Below, in pieces: positions 35,149 to 44,271 of a DNA stretch of 62,583 bases (positions within the stretch are counted from its first letter, which is position 1; each line of letters begins with the position of its first letter). The stretch covers positions 1 to 62,583 of the forward strand of contig JAMXLJ010000120.1 of assembly GCA_024281095.1 (NCBI GenBank). Direction: 5' to 3'. Source of the DNA: Acidimicrobiia bacterium (GTDB lineage: Bacteria; Actinomycetota; Acidimicrobiia; IMCC26256; JAMXLJ01). The position numbers and the translations under genes are program-made. The notes beneath the pieces were generated by a model that worked only from the letters and a program-made list of their open reading frames with translations, was not told the DNA's origin and ran no database searches.

Positions 35149-36184
35149 CCGACCGGACGTGCGCATTGCCGACGTCGCGTCGCGCCAACACGGTCTGATC
35201 ACGGCCGCGCAGTCGACCGCGTTGGGCCTGAGCCGCTGGGCGTCCCGTCGTCGAGCCTCGGCGAGCCGGTGGGAGTCGGTACTGCCGGGCGTGTACCGAA
35301 TCGCAGGCGCACCGGTGACCGGGCGCCAGGCCGCCTTGGCTGCGGTGCTCTGGGCCGGTGACGGCGCGGTTGTCTCGCACCGAAGTGCCGCCGTCCTCTG
35401 GGGACTCGACGGCGTGGAGACGAGCCGCGTCGAGATCGCGGTGCCGTATGGCCGCGCGCCACGTCATCCATACGTGACCGTGCATCGGAGCAAGGCCCTT
35501 CACGGCGTCGATCGTGACCTCATCGACAACATCCCCGTGACGAGCGTGGCGCGTACCGTCATCGACATCGCGGGTGTGCTGGAGGGCGAGGCGCTCGAGC
35601 GGGCGATGGAGGATGCATTCCACCGCGGCCTCTGCAAGCCCACATTCCTCCGTTGGCGGCTGAACGAGCTCGGTGGCGCGGGCCGCCCGGGCGCCGCGCG
35701 TCTCCGGCGGCTGCTCGACGAACGGGGCCGCGACGGCGCGCTGGAGTCGGTGCTCGAGGTGAAGGTGTGGCGGCTGATCACCGGCAGCGACCTGCCGCGG
35801 CCCGTTCGGCAACATCCCGTTCGGGCCGAGGGCCAGCTGTACCGGCTCGACTTCGCGTGGCCGGTGGGCCGCGTCGCGGTGGAGTGCGACGGGTTCGAGT
35901 CACACGGCCGTCGCACGGCGTTCGAGCGGGATCGGTCGCGTTCCGCCGCGCTCGCTGCCGCGGGGTGGCGTCTCGTTCCCGTGACATGGGGCGACGTGAC
36001 CGCCGATCCGTCGCGAGTGGTGGCCCGGCTGCGCGCCGCGCTCGACAACCGCTTCATTGAACCTTCGGTTGCGTCTTCCGCACCGAGAGCTTCAATGAAG
36101 CGGGCTGACGGCCGCGGCGGGTCAGGCGGGGGCCAGGGTCAGGGCGACGACGGGAGCGAGGCCGCGGCGAGCTGTTTCCCATGA
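35114..36184 (+). CDS. AbiEi-type winged-helix plus DUF559 nuclease-like protein
   Basis: 356 residues as read. The N-terminal part (IADVASRQHGLITAAQSTAL onward, with RWESVLPGVYRIAG) is the AbiEi antitoxin-like winged helix. The C-terminal part has the PD-(D/E)XK-like pattern LDFAWPVGRVAVECDGFESH, as in DUF559/Vsr-type proteins, followed by AAAGWRLVPVTWGDV. Such fusions are common orphan genes in actinobacteria with unproven roles. The last ~40 residues after DNRFIE are low-complexity and lie inside the downstream repeat and the convergent gene, so the native stop may have been lost. Start GTG 35114 is uncertain. Confidence 0.75.
   Translation: MGSGDRNESFNDRPDVRIADVASRQHGLITAAQSTALGLSRWASRRRASASRWESVLPGVYRIAGAPVTGRQAALAAVLWAGDGAVVSHRSAAVLWGLDGVETSRVEIAVPYGRAPRHPYVTVHRSKALHGVDRDLIDNIPVTSVARTVIDIAGVLEGEALERAMEDAFHRGLCKPTFLRWRLNELGGAGRPGAARLRRLLDERGRDGALESVLEVKVWRLITGSDLPRPVRQHPVRAEGQLYRLDFAWPVGRVAVECDGFESHGRRTAFERDRSRSAALAAAGWRLVPVTWGDVTADPSRVVARLRAALDNRFIEPSVASSAPRASMKRADGRGGSGGGQGQGDDGSEAAASCFP
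36049..36103 (+). repeat. downstream 47-bp repeat copy with 13-bp inverted ends
   Basis: The direct-repeat copy is 36052-36098. Its ends also form a perfect 13-bp inverted repeat: CCGCTTCATTGAA (36049-36061) and TTCAATGAAGCGG (36091-36103), with a 29-nt spacer. It lies inside the 3' end of the AbiEi/DUF559 frame. Confidence 0.65.
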
Positions 36185-37033
36185 CTCGCCGGCGTCCTCC
36201 GACACGAAGACGTCTCCTTCCCGGTCGCCGAACGCGCTCAGCCCGCCCATCGCGTTGCCCACGAGGCTGAACGTGTCGATGTTGCCCGTGAGCCATTCGG
36301 GCAGACCGGCGCGGCAGCGTTCGAATCGGGCGTCGGCCGGCGAATCGATTCCGCGCCGGTAGATCGCGGAACTCCTGCCCGCCGGCCCGGTGGACGCCGA
36401 CACCAACACCATGTCGCCCGCGAACGCCACTGCCCGGCAGTACGTCGCGTGGAGGCCGGTGTCGACGATTTCCCACGTGGCGCCGTCGTCGGTGCTGCGG
36501 CACAACCCGACCGCCGCAGCTGCGACGACGAGACCACTTCGTGTCGGATGGGCGAGCACCTGGTGCACATCGCAATGAAGGTCGATCGTCGGCTTCCACG
36601 TCTCGCCGTCGTCGGTGGAACGCAGGATCCCGCCGACATGGACGTTGACGAGCAACGTGCCGTCCACCGAGACGGTCATCGAGCGCACGTCGGCCGGGCC
36701 GCCCCACGGGGTGTACCAGTCGTCACGCGCCGGCGCGGCCTCGAACCCGTCGACCGACTCGGCGCGCTCGTCGCGCACGCGAACGAGGTGCGCGCCGGCG
36801 GTGCCGACGAACAGATCGTCGCCGTCCGACTCCACGCACAACGCGTCATCGACCGTCGCCACCTCGCGCCAGGACGCGCCGTCGCTCACCATCACCTCGG
36901 CGCCGTCGACGAGCGCCGCGACGCCGGTGTCTCGTGACGCGAACGGTCCGACACGACGACCGGGGAGCGTCTCCTTCCCGTCGAGGTCGCGGGCCCCGTC
37001 CGCAGTGCCGATCAACAATGTGGAGGTCGCCAT
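36122..37033 (-). CDS. BNR/Asp-box repeat beta-propeller protein
   Basis: 303 residues. Three Asp-box motifs are visible: [16 protein letters not shown] and SEDAGESW, with repeated beta-strand groups between them. Such sialidase-type or photosynthesis-stability-like propellers bind sugars or proteins; no catalytic residues can be assigned. There is no signal peptide, so it is probably cytoplasmic. ATG 37033 is the natural start. It is convergent with the AbiEi/DUF559 gene, overlapping its doubtful tail by 63 bp, and divergent from ilvD. Confidence 0.75.
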   Translation of the reverse strand: MATSTLLIGTADGARDLDGKETLPGRRVGPFASRDTGVAALVDGAEVMVSDGASWREVATVDDALCVESDGDDLFVGTAGAHLVRVRDERAESVDGFEAAPARDDWYTPWGGPADVRSMTVSVDGTLLVNVHVGGILRSTDDGETWKPTIDLHCDVHQVLAHPTRSGLVVAAAAVGLCRSTDDGATWEIVDTGLHATYCRAVAFAGDMVLVSASTGPAGRSSAIYRRGIDSPADARFERCRAGLPEWLTGNIDTFSLVGNAMGGLSAFGDREGDVFVSEDAGESWETARRGLAPVVALTLAPA

Positions 37034-37144
37034 ACCGAACCTAACCCGCGGTCGGGGCGCGGATGTTCCTGCGCGGCCGTCACCGTTCCCCCAAGAAGCG
37101 CTCCTGCGCCGAAATCGACCGGAGGGCCGCCACGGCGAGCCGTC

Positions 37145-37150
37145 TACGCT
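37145..37150 (+). promoter_or_regulatory. -10 element, leaderless, for ilvD
   Basis: TACGCT is followed by 7 nt and the ATG at 37158, with no ribosome site. Confidence 0.5.
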
Positions 37151-37157
37151 TCCACGT

Positions 37158-38834
37158 ATGAGCGACATGAGACCCCGCAGCCACGAGGTCACCGACGGAA
37201 TGGAGCGGGCGCCGGCCCGCGCCATGCTCCGCGCGATCGGGATGACGGACGACGACTGGGACAAGCCGCAGGTCGGCGTCGCGTCGAGCTGGAACGAGGT
37301 CACGCCGTGCAACCTTCCACTCGACCGCCTCGCGAAGCGGTCCAAGGAAGGCGTGCGGGCCGCCGGCGGCTTCCCCATCGAGTTCGTCACCATCGCCGTG
37401 AGCGACGGCATCTCGATGGGACACGAGGGGATGCGGGCGTCGCTCGTGAGCCGCGAGATCATCGCCGACTCGGTCGAATGCGTCATGCACGCCGAACGCC
37501 TCGACGGGCTCGTGACGTTCGCCGGCTGCGACAAGAGCCTCCCCGGGATGCTGATGGCCGCGGCGCGCCTCAATCTTCCGTCGGTGTTCCTCTACGGCGG
37601 CTCGATCCTTCCCGGCCGTTGGAAGGACCAGGCTCTCGACATCGTGAGCGTGTTCGAGGCGGTCGGTGCGTGTGCGGCCGGCACGCTCGCCGAGAGCGAG
37701 CTCGGCGAGATCGAGATGCGAGCGTGCCCCACGGAAGGCAGCTGTGCCGGCATGTTCACCGCCAACACGATGGCGTCGATCGGTGAGGCGCTCGGCATGT
37801 CGCTGCCGGGCAGTGCGAGCGCACCGGCGGTCGATCGTCGTCGCGACGAGTTCGCGTACGAGAGCGGGCGAGCGGTGGTGCGGCTGCTGGAGCTCGGAAT
37901 CCGGCCCCGCAACATCATGACGAAGGAGGCGTTCGAGAACGCGATCGCGGTCACGATGGCGCTGGGCGGCTCGACCAACGCGGTGCTGCACCTTCTCGCC
38001 ATCGCGAACGAGGCCCACGTCGAGCTCGACCTCGACGACTTCAACCGGATCGGAGCGCGCGTCCCGCACATCGCCGACACGAAGCCGCACGGCAGGTACC
38101 ACATGGTCGACATCGACCGTATCGGTGGTGTCCCGGTCGTCATGCGCGAGCTGCTCGAGGCCGGGCTGTTGCACGGTGACGCGCTCACCGTCACGGGGAA
38201 GACAGTGGCGGACAACCTGGCGGCACTCGAGCCGCCCAAGCCCGACGGTGACGTGGTGCACCCGCTGTCACAACCGATCCACCGACAAGGCGGCATTGCG
38301 ATCCTCACCGGCTCGCTCGCACCCAAGGGGGCGGTGGTCAAGGTCGCCGGCATCGACAACCCTCGCTTCGACGGCACGGCGCGAGTGTTCGACGGGGAGG
38401 ACGCGGCGATGGAGGCCATTCTCGCCGGCCGCATCCAACCGGGCGATGTCGTCGTGATCCGCTACGAAGGGCCGAAGGGCGGCCCCGGCATGCGCGAGAT
38501 GCTTGCGGTGACGGGCGCGATGAAGGGCGCGGGTCGTGGTGCCGACGCGGCCCTCGTCACCGACGGGCGGTTCTCGGGCGGCACGCACGGTTACTGCGTC
38601 GGTCACGTCGCGCCCGAGGCCGTCGACGGCGGCCCGATCGCGTTCGTGGCCGACGGCGACCGCATCGTGATCGACGCCCAGGCGCACACCATCGAGCTGC
38701 TGGTCGACGAGGCGGAGCTCGCACGGCGGCGCGAGGGCTGGAAACCCATCGAGGCGCGGTATACGAGCGGGTTCCTGGCGAAGTACGCACGGCTCGCGCA
38801 GGGCGCCGAGAAGGGCGCGATCACGAACGTCTGA
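37158..38834 (+). CDS. ilvD: dihydroxy-acid dehydratase
   Basis: 558 residues. It dehydrates 2,3-dihydroxy acids in valine, leucine and isoleucine synthesis. Iron-sulfur cysteines lie in [11 protein letters not shown] (Cys51), [11 protein letters not shown] and [40 protein letters not shown] is the C-terminal signature. It lies about 8 kb before ilvBNC on the same strand, a separate transcript. fpg follows after 2 bp. The leaderless promoter fixes the start at 37158. Confidence 0.96.
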   Translation: MSDMRPRSHEVTDGMERAPARAMLRAIGMTDDDWDKPQVGVASSWNEVTPCNLPLDRLAKRSKEGVRAAGGFPIEFVTIAVSDGISMGHEGMRASLVSREIIADSVECVMHAERLDGLVTFAGCDKSLPGMLMAAARLNLPSVFLYGGSILPGRWKDQALDIVSVFEAVGACAAGTLAESELGEIEMRACPTEGSCAGMFTANTMASIGEALGMSLPGSASAPAVDRRRDEFAYESGRAVVRLLELGIRPRNIMTKEAFENAIAVTMALGGSTNAVLHLLAIANEAHVELDLDDFNRIGARVPHIADTKPHGRYHMVDIDRIGGVPVVMRELLEAGLLHGDALTVTGKTVADNLAALEPPKPDGDVVHPLSQPIHRQGGIAILTGSLAPKGAVVKVAGIDNPRFDGTARVFDGEDAAMEAILAGRIQPGDVVVIRYEGPKGGPGMREMLAVTGAMKGAGRGADAALVTDGRFSGGTHGYCVGHVAPEAVDGGPIAFVADGDRIVIDAQAHTIELLVDEAELARRREGWKPIEARYTSGFLAKYARLAQGAEKGAITNV

Positions 38835-38836
38835 CG

Positions 38837-39643
38837 GTGCCCGAGATCCTCGAGGTCGAGTCCGCACGAAAGCTGATCGAGGAGTGCGCGCTCGACCGTG
38901 TGGTCGCGACGGTGGTCGCCGACGACGCGTGGTACCTCAAGCGCGGCCTCACCGCGTCCGCGCTCGAAGCTTCACTGCCCGGTCGACGATTCCGCGCGGC
39001 CCGCCGTCGCGGCAAGCTGCTCCTCGTCGACACGGGCCCGACGGCGCGGTCTCGAGTGCCGGGCCCCGTGCTCGGCATGCATCTCGGCATGAGCGGCCGC
39101 GTCGTCATCGACGGGAACGAAGCAGGCGATCCGTTGCTCTACACGAGCAACGCCGATCGGCACGACTGGTACCGCTTCCGCGTGGTGTTCGCCGACGGCG
39201 GTTCGCTCGCCCTGCGCGATCCCCGGCGTCTCGGCGCGGTGGAGCTCGATCCCGACGAGGATCGTCTCGGAGTCGACGCGCTCGAGCTCACGAGAGCGGA
39301 CCTCGATCGCGTGCTCGCGCACAGCCGCGCGCCGCTCAAGGCCGTGCTGATGGATCAGGCCCGCATCGCCGGCCTCGGCAACTTGCTGGTCGACGAGGCG
39401 CTCTGGCGCGCCGGCCTCGACCCCGCCCGCCCGGCCGGGTCGCTCGACGCCCGCGAGCGGGCCGCGCTCTTCCGCGCCATACGCGCCACGCTGCGCATCC
39501 TCGGGCGTCGCGGCGGGTCGCACACCGGTGGCCTCATGCCGAGCCGGACGCCCGGCGGCGTGTGCCCCCGCGACGGCGCGCCGCTCCTGCGGCGCGCGGT
39601 GGGCGGCCGCACGACGTACTCGTGCCCGATGCACCAGCACTGA
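38837..39643 (+). CDS. formamidopyrimidine-DNA glycosylase family protein (Fpg/Nei)
   Basis: 268 residues. The N-terminus after Met is PEILEVE, giving the catalytic Pro and Glu. RRRGKLLLVD holds the conserved Lys, LGMHLGMSGR and DQARIAGLGNLLVDEALWRAG (H2TH region) are typical. The zinc finger is changed: instead of four Cys it reads CPRDG and CPMHQ, a Cys-Asp-Cys-His set that may still bind metal. It removes oxidised bases from DNA. GTG 38837 starts 2 bp after ilvD, so the two may be cotranscribed. Confidence 0.85.
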   Translation: MPEILEVESARKLIEECALDRVVATVVADDAWYLKRGLTASALEASLPGRRFRAARRRGKLLLVDTGPTARSRVPGPVLGMHLGMSGRVVIDGNEAGDPLLYTSNADRHDWYRFRVVFADGGSLALRDPRRLGAVELDPDEDRLGVDALELTRADLDRVLAHSRAPLKAVLMDQARIAGLGNLLVDEALWRAGLDPARPAGSLDARERAALFRAIRATLRILGRRGGSHTGGLMPSRTPGGVCPRDGAPLLRRAVGGRTTYSCPMHQH

Positions 39644-39695
39644 GTCATCTGGTCGCGCTCGCAAGCTCGCCGCTCGCCTGCCAACGGCGCGACAC

Positions 39696-39718
39696 GGCGG
39701 CGGGGAGACCCCGCCGCC
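39696..39718 (+). terminator. perfect 10-bp GC hairpin
   Basis: GGCGGCGGGG and CCCCGCCGCC surround the loop AGA, 53 bp after the glycosylase stop. There is no T-run. The remaining gap to 39914 holds no gene that I can see. Confidence 0.55.
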
Positions 39719-39914
39719 TGGGACGCGACGCCATCTGCCCGGTTGATATTGGGGTTCAGCACCGCCTCATCCCGCTCTCACCAATCGCGTGGTCAGCTTG
39801 CTGCGTGCGAGCCAGGCGCGCGGACGACTGCCGCGGCCGACCGCCGGCCAGGGCGGCCCGCTGAAGGTGGAGGCGCAGGTCCCCGCTCGCGGCGGTGCGC
39901 CGACGGCATCGCCG

Positions 39915-39920
39915 TACGAT
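39915..39920 (+). promoter_or_regulatory. -10 element, leaderless, for the two-component system
   Basis: TACGAT is followed by 6 nt and the GTG at 39927. It sets the start of the response regulator, since the upstream in-frame ATG would add 46 non-family residues. Confidence 0.5.
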
Positions 39921-39926
39921 GCGCCC

Positions 39927-40646
39927 GTGCGGGTGCTTGTCGTGGAGGACGAGACGAAGATGGCGGCGCTGATCCGCCGGGCTCTGGAGCGGGAGGGCTA
40001 CGCCGTCGATCTCGCCGGCACGGGGCAGGACGGCCTGTGGATGGCCACCGAGAACCGCTACGACGCCATGGTCCTCGACGTCATGATCCCGCCTCCGAAC
40101 GGGTTCGAGGTCTGCCGGGAGCTCCGTGACCGCGGACAGTGGGCACCGATCCTCCTCCTCACCGCCCGTGACTCCGTGAGCGACCGCGTCGCCGGGCTCG
40201 ACGCGGGCGCCGACGACTACCTCGCCAAGCCCTTCTCGTTCGCCGAGCTCTACGCCCGGCTGCGGGCGCTCACGCGGCGTGGCGCGCGGGAGCGCCCGTC
40301 GGTGCTCGAGGTCGGCGACCTCCGCCTCGACCCCGCCGCGCACTCGGTGCACCGGCGCGGCGAGGTGGTCGATCTGAGCCCGAAGGAGTTCTCCCTCCTC
40401 GAGCTGTTCATGCGCCACCCTGGTGAGGTGCTGTCGCGGACGCAGATCCTCGATCACGTGTGGGACTTCGCGTACGACGGCACGTCCAACGTCGTCGACG
40501 TGTACGTCCGCTACCTGCGCGAGAAGATCGACCGGCCGTTCGGCTGCTCGTCGATCGAGACGGTCCGGGGCGTGGGCTACCGGTTGCGCGAGCCGTCGCC
40601 CGGTGCGGTCGTCGACAAGCCGGGGGACCACGGCGCGAAGACGTGA
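39927..40646 (+). CDS. OmpR/PhoB-family response regulator
   Basis: 239 residues. The receiver has VVEDETK (acid pocket), phospho-acceptor Asp51 in YDAMVLDVMIPPPNG and LLTARDS plus AGADDYLAKPFSF. The C-terminal winged helix has SPKEFSLLELFMRHPGEVLS and SNVVDVYVRYLREKI with ETVRGVGYRL. It is followed by its histidine kinase. The repeat-rich region upstream of the MprF-like gene (42266-42310) is a plausible target, since this family binds tandem direct repeats about 10-11 bp apart. Confidence 0.94.
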   Translation: MRVLVVEDETKMAALIRRALEREGYAVDLAGTGQDGLWMATENRYDAMVLDVMIPPPNGFEVCRELRDRGQWAPILLLTARDSVSDRVAGLDAGADDYLAKPFSFAELYARLRALTRRGARERPSVLEVGDLRLDPAAHSVHRRGEVVDLSPKEFSLLELFMRHPGEVLSRTQILDHVWDFAYDGTSNVVDVYVRYLREKIDRPFGCSSIETVRGVGYRLREPSPGAVVDKPGDHGAKT

Positions 40647-40650
40647 GCAC

Positions 40651-42174
40651 GTGAGCGCCGTGAGCCACGAGCAGCCCAGGCGCCGGCGCGTGGGCTTGCC
40701 GCGCACGCTGCGTGCCCGGCTCGCGTTGTTGTTCGCCGGGGCCACGCTCGTGTTGTGCGGCCTCGTCGGCCTCGTCGTCGTCTCGCAGTTCCGGAGCCAG
40801 CTGCGGGCTTCGCTCGACGACGGCTTGTCGAACCGGTTCACGCAGCTCGACGCGCAGCTGCCTTCCACTCAGGCCGGCGCGAGCCTCACGCCGTTGCTGC
40901 CCGACACCGAATCGTTCGCGCAGGTCGTGCTCCCCGACGGCACCGTGCTCGCCGCGGCCCCGCGCGCGCTCTACCGCCGTTCTGTGCTGCAGGGAGCGGA
41001 CCTCGCGCAGGCGCTCCGGGCGAAGCACACGTTCGTGCGGCCGGCGCGCCCGAAGACGTCGAACGCACGGCTGCTCGCCGGCCCGAGTGACCTGGCCGGC
41101 CAGCGGGTCGTCATCATCGTCGGCACGTCGCTCGACGACACGATCCAGGCCGAGAACCGTCTCGACCTCGCGCTCGCGATCGGGTTGCCGTTGCTCGCTC
41201 TCGCGGTGTCGCTCGGTGGATGGTTCCTAGCCGGAGGTGCGCTCGAACCGGTGCGTTCGATGATCGAGGAGGCCGACACGATCTCGGCGGCACAGTTTGC
41301 CGCGGGAGCCGGGTCGGGTCCCGGTCGGCGCCTGTCGGTGCCGCGCGGCGGCGACGAGATCGCCGAGCTCGCGCGGCGGCTCAACGCGCTCCTTGCCCGG
41401 ATAGAAGACGCCGTCGGCCACGAGCGCGCGTTCCTCGATGACGCCAGCCACGAGTTGCGCACCCCGATCTCGATCGCCCGCGGTGAGGCGGAGCTGGCGC
41501 GGATGAGCGTTCCCGACGGCAGCGAGGCTGCCGTTGCGCTCGACTCGCTACTCGACGAGGTGGAACGGCTCGACCATCTCGCACGCAATCTTCTCGTGCT
41601 CGCGCGCAGTCGCAGCGCGCAACCGGCGTCGTGGCCCGAAGTCGACCTCGCCGACGTCGCGCAGCGAGCGGTCGACGGGCTCCAGCGCGCCGGTGCTGTC
41701 GCCGGCGTGTCGGTGCGCCTGGACGGTCAGGCCACGGTTCGGGGTGACGCGTCCGGTCTCGAGCGCGCGATCAGCAACCTCGTCGAGAACGCGCTCCGGG
41801 TCGCCCGGACGCGCGTCGACGTCCACATCGGGACCGACCCGACGTCGGCGACGATCGAGGTGTCCGACGACGGCCCTGGGTTCCCTCCGCTGCTCCTCGA
41901 GCGGGCGTTCGAGCGTTTCACGCACATCGAGTTGCCCGACGGTCCCTCCACGGCCGAGCGCGGCGAGGGGAATGCCGCCGCCCCGGCTTCGCTGCGCCCC
42001 GTGGCCACGGCCGATGCCGGGTTGGCTTCCGGCCCACGGCGGGCGCGCGCGGGGGCCGGGTTGGGGCTGGCGATCGTCGCCGCGATCGCGGCCGCGCACG
42101 GTGGCAGCGCGGAGGCCTGCAACTCCGGTACGGGTGCGACGGTGCGGCTCGTGCTGCCGCGGCATCCTTCCTGA
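40651..42174 (+). CDS. membrane sensor histidine kinase
   Basis: 507 residues. TM1 is at about 24-46 and TM2 at 173-196, enclosing a ~125-residue sensor. A HAMP linker follows, then HisKA with His267 in DASHELRTPISIARGE and HATPase motifs NLVENALR (N box), VSDDGPGF (G1) and AGAGLGLAIVAAIAAAHGG (G2). A ~35-residue insert separates the F box from G2. GTG 40651 starts 4 bp after the regulator. What it senses is unknown; the downstream genes suggest envelope charge or peptide stress. Confidence 0.92.
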   Translation: MSAVSHEQPRRRRVGLPRTLRARLALLFAGATLVLCGLVGLVVVSQFRSQLRASLDDGLSNRFTQLDAQLPSTQAGASLTPLLPDTESFAQVVLPDGTVLAAAPRALYRRSVLQGADLAQALRAKHTFVRPARPKTSNARLLAGPSDLAGQRVVIIVGTSLDDTIQAENRLDLALAIGLPLLALAVSLGGWFLAGGALEPVRSMIEEADTISAAQFAAGAGSGPGRRLSVPRGGDEIAELARRLNALLARIEDAVGHERAFLDDASHELRTPISIARGEAELARMSVPDGSEAAVALDSLLDEVERLDHLARNLLVLARSRSAQPASWPEVDLADVAQRAVDGLQRAGAVAGVSVRLDGQATVRGDASGLERAISNLVENALRVARTRVDVHIGTDPTSATIEVSDDGPGFPPLLLERAFERFTHIELPDGPSTAERGEGNAAAPASLRPVATADAGLASGPRRARAGAGLGLAIVAAIAAAHGGSAEACNSGTGATVRLVLPRHPS

Positions 42175-42265
42175 CCTGCCCCGATGCAATGTCCCGCACG
42201 CCGGGCCATCTCGCGCGCTTGAGAGCCGCGGTGGCGGGGCACACCTCACATTCGCGCCGAAGTTT

Positions 42266-42310
42266 TCCGGAACCTTCCGGCAACCTGCGGCAACATGGTG
42301 TTCATGTTGC
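42266..42310 (+). promoter_or_regulatory. candidate response-regulator operator with stacked repeats
   Basis: Three direct repeats of a TTCCGG/CGGCAAC type start at 42266, 42276 and 42287: TTCCGGAACC, TTCCGGCAACC and TGCGGCAACATG, with periods of 10 and 11 bp. Overlapping their end is a 7-bp inverted repeat, CAACATG-GTGTT-CATGTTG (42292-42310). This is the geometry of OmpR-type binding sites. It lies in the gap between the kinase gene and the MprF-like gene, in which no coding sequence is seen. Confidence 0.5.
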
Positions 42311-42390
42311 TCTCATGGCAGCCGATGCACCATGAAACGCGCGGCGGGAGACCCGGCTTCGTGCCGGGCCAGTGAGGTGAAGCAGCGATC

Positions 42391-44205
42391 ATGACGCTCG
42401 CGACAGACGTTCGCGCGCAACGAAGCGACGACGGTCGGCGCCGGCGACTGCCTTCGCTCGCGCTCCGTCCCGGCACCGAGGCGCGGCTGCTCGGCTTCCT
42501 CGTCGCGCTGACCGGTCTCGTGAACCTCGTTTCCGCGTTGACGCCGAACCTGCGCGGCCGGATGCGATGGCTCCACGAAGGTCTCACACCTGGCGTCGTC
42601 GGATACGCACATGGCGCGACCGCGATCGTCGGGATCGGACTGCTCCTCTTGGGCCGAGGTCTCGCCCACCGCCGACGCCTCGCGTACCTCGCGGCCCTCG
42701 TGCTCCTCGGCGTGTCGGCGATCGCCCACATCCTGAAGGGCCTCGACATCGAGGAGACCGTGGTCGTCCTCGTCGTCGCCGCCCTGTTGTGGCGGGCGCG
42801 CTGGCTGTTCGACGCGCCGGTGCCGCACACCCGCTGGCGCGCGCTCGCGCGCGTGATCCCCGTCCTGCTGCTGCTCGACTTCGCCTACGGGCTCGTCGGG
42901 TTGGCGATCCGGCATGGTGAGATGCACCCCAACCTCACGCTGGTGCGCGCCCTCGAGGAAGTCGGAGCGCGACTGGTCGGGCTCACGGGCCCGTTGCACA
43001 TCGAGGGCGGGTTCGGCCACTGGTTCCCCGCGACCATCACGATCGTCGGCGGCCTGAGCCTCGGTGCCGTCGTGCTCGTCGCGCTCGCACCCGTCGCGGA
43101 GCGTGCGGTCGCCGCGCACGCCGACCGCGAGCGGATTCGCCATCTTGTCGAGCGCATCGACGGCGACACGCTCGACCCGTTCGCCCTGCGTCACGACAAG
43201 CACTACGTGTTCTCGACGGACGAGCGGGCCGCGGTCGCGTACCGGTACGTGAACGGCGTCGGCCTGGCCTCGGGGGACCCTGTCGGCGCGGAAGAGTCGT
43301 ACGCCGACGCGTTCCAACAGTTCCTCGCGCTCTGCCACAGGCGCGGCTGGCGCCCGGCCGTCATCGGCGCCCGCGGCGACCGGCTCGGCCTGTACGAGCA
43401 GTGGGGGATGCGTGCGCACTACCTGGGCGACGAGGCCGTGATCGACGTCGCCGACTTCACGCTCGACGGGCGCGCGATGCGTCCCGTACGTCAGGCGGCC
43501 AACCGCACGAAGAACTTCGGCCTCACCACCGAGATCCACAGGGAAGGCGAGCTCGAGCCGACGCTGCGCCGGGCGCTCATCGGGATCGCCGAGCGTCACC
43601 GCGCGGGCGCGCCGGAGCGGGGCTTCTCCATGGCCCTCGACGAGCTGCTCTCCGGCCGTGACCGCGACTGCGTCGTCGTCGTGTGCCGCGACGCGAGCGG
43701 CGCTCCGATCGCATTCCAGCGGTACGTGCCGTGCCGAGCAGGGCGCGGCCTGTCGCTCGACGCGATGCGCCGGGACGCCGTCGGACCGAACGGCGTCAAT
43801 GAACGCATGATCGTCGACATGGTCGAGTGGGCGCGCGCCCACGACGTCGAAGAGGTGTCGCTCAACTTCGCCGCGTTCAAGGGCATCATCGAGGAGGGCG
43901 CGTCGCTCTCGCGTGTGCAGGCGGCCGAGGCATGGGTCATCAAGCGTCTCAACCCGTACTTCCAGATCGAATCGTTGTTGAACTTCAACGCGAAGTTCCG
44001 CCCACGGTGGGTGCCGCGGTTCCTCGTGTACCGCTCGCCCGGCGACCTCGCCGCGGTGGGTATCGCCGCGCTCAGCGCGGAGGCGTTCCTCCCGTTCGAT
44101 CGCAACCGGACCGATGAGTGTCCGTCGTGCGACGACGAGGGCAGGAGCGACGGCATCGACGAACGCGGTGCTGTCAATGCAGCGGAGGCTGCTCATGTGC
44201 AGTAG
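42391..44205 (+). CDS. MprF-like aminoacyl-phospholipid synthase (DUF2156)
   Basis: 604 residues. The N-terminal ~240 residues hold about six membrane segments. The C-terminal DUF2156 domain (about 250-570) has the tandem GNAT-like fold of MprF/LysX: LRHDKHYVFSTDERAAVAYR, RGWRPAVIGARGDRLGLYEQ, RGFSMALDELLSGRDRDCVV and FAAFKGIIEEGASLS. Such enzymes move an amino acid from tRNA to phosphatidylglycerol or diacylglycerol, lowering surface negative charge. Mycobacterial LysX is fused to a lysyl-tRNA synthetase; this one is not, so the amino acid is undetermined. It lies downstream of a two-component system and upstream of an esterase. Confidence 0.87.
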   Translation: MTLATDVRAQRSDDGRRRRLPSLALRPGTEARLLGFLVALTGLVNLVSALTPNLRGRMRWLHEGLTPGVVGYAHGATAIVGIGLLLLGRGLAHRRRLAYLAALVLLGVSAIAHILKGLDIEETVVVLVVAALLWRARWLFDAPVPHTRWRALARVIPVLLLLDFAYGLVGLAIRHGEMHPNLTLVRALEEVGARLVGLTGPLHIEGGFGHWFPATITIVGGLSLGAVVLVALAPVAERAVAAHADRERIRHLVERIDGDTLDPFALRHDKHYVFSTDERAAVAYRYVNGVGLASGDPVGAEESYADAFQQFLALCHRRGWRPAVIGARGDRLGLYEQWGMRAHYLGDEAVIDVADFTLDGRAMRPVRQAANRTKNFGLTTEIHREGELEPTLRRALIGIAERHRAGAPERGFSMALDELLSGRDRDCVVVVCRDASGAPIAFQRYVPCRAGRGLSLDAMRRDAVGPNGVNERMIVDMVEWARAHDVEEVSLNFAAFKGIIEEGASLSRVQAAEAWVIKRLNPYFQIESLLNFNAKFRPRWVPRFLVYRSPGDLAAVGIAALSAEAFLPFDRNRTDECPSCDDEGRSDGIDERGAVNAAEAAHVQ

Positions 44206-44271
44206 GACCGGCAATACCCGGCAGGGACCCGCGCCCGACGGCGCGGCGTAGTACGTCCGGCAGGCGTCGTC

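Noticed and set aside
39735-39775. A tRNA-like T-arm (GGTTCAGCACC) after the glycosylase gene
   Set aside because: No matching acceptor stem, anticodon arm or D-arm at the right distances.
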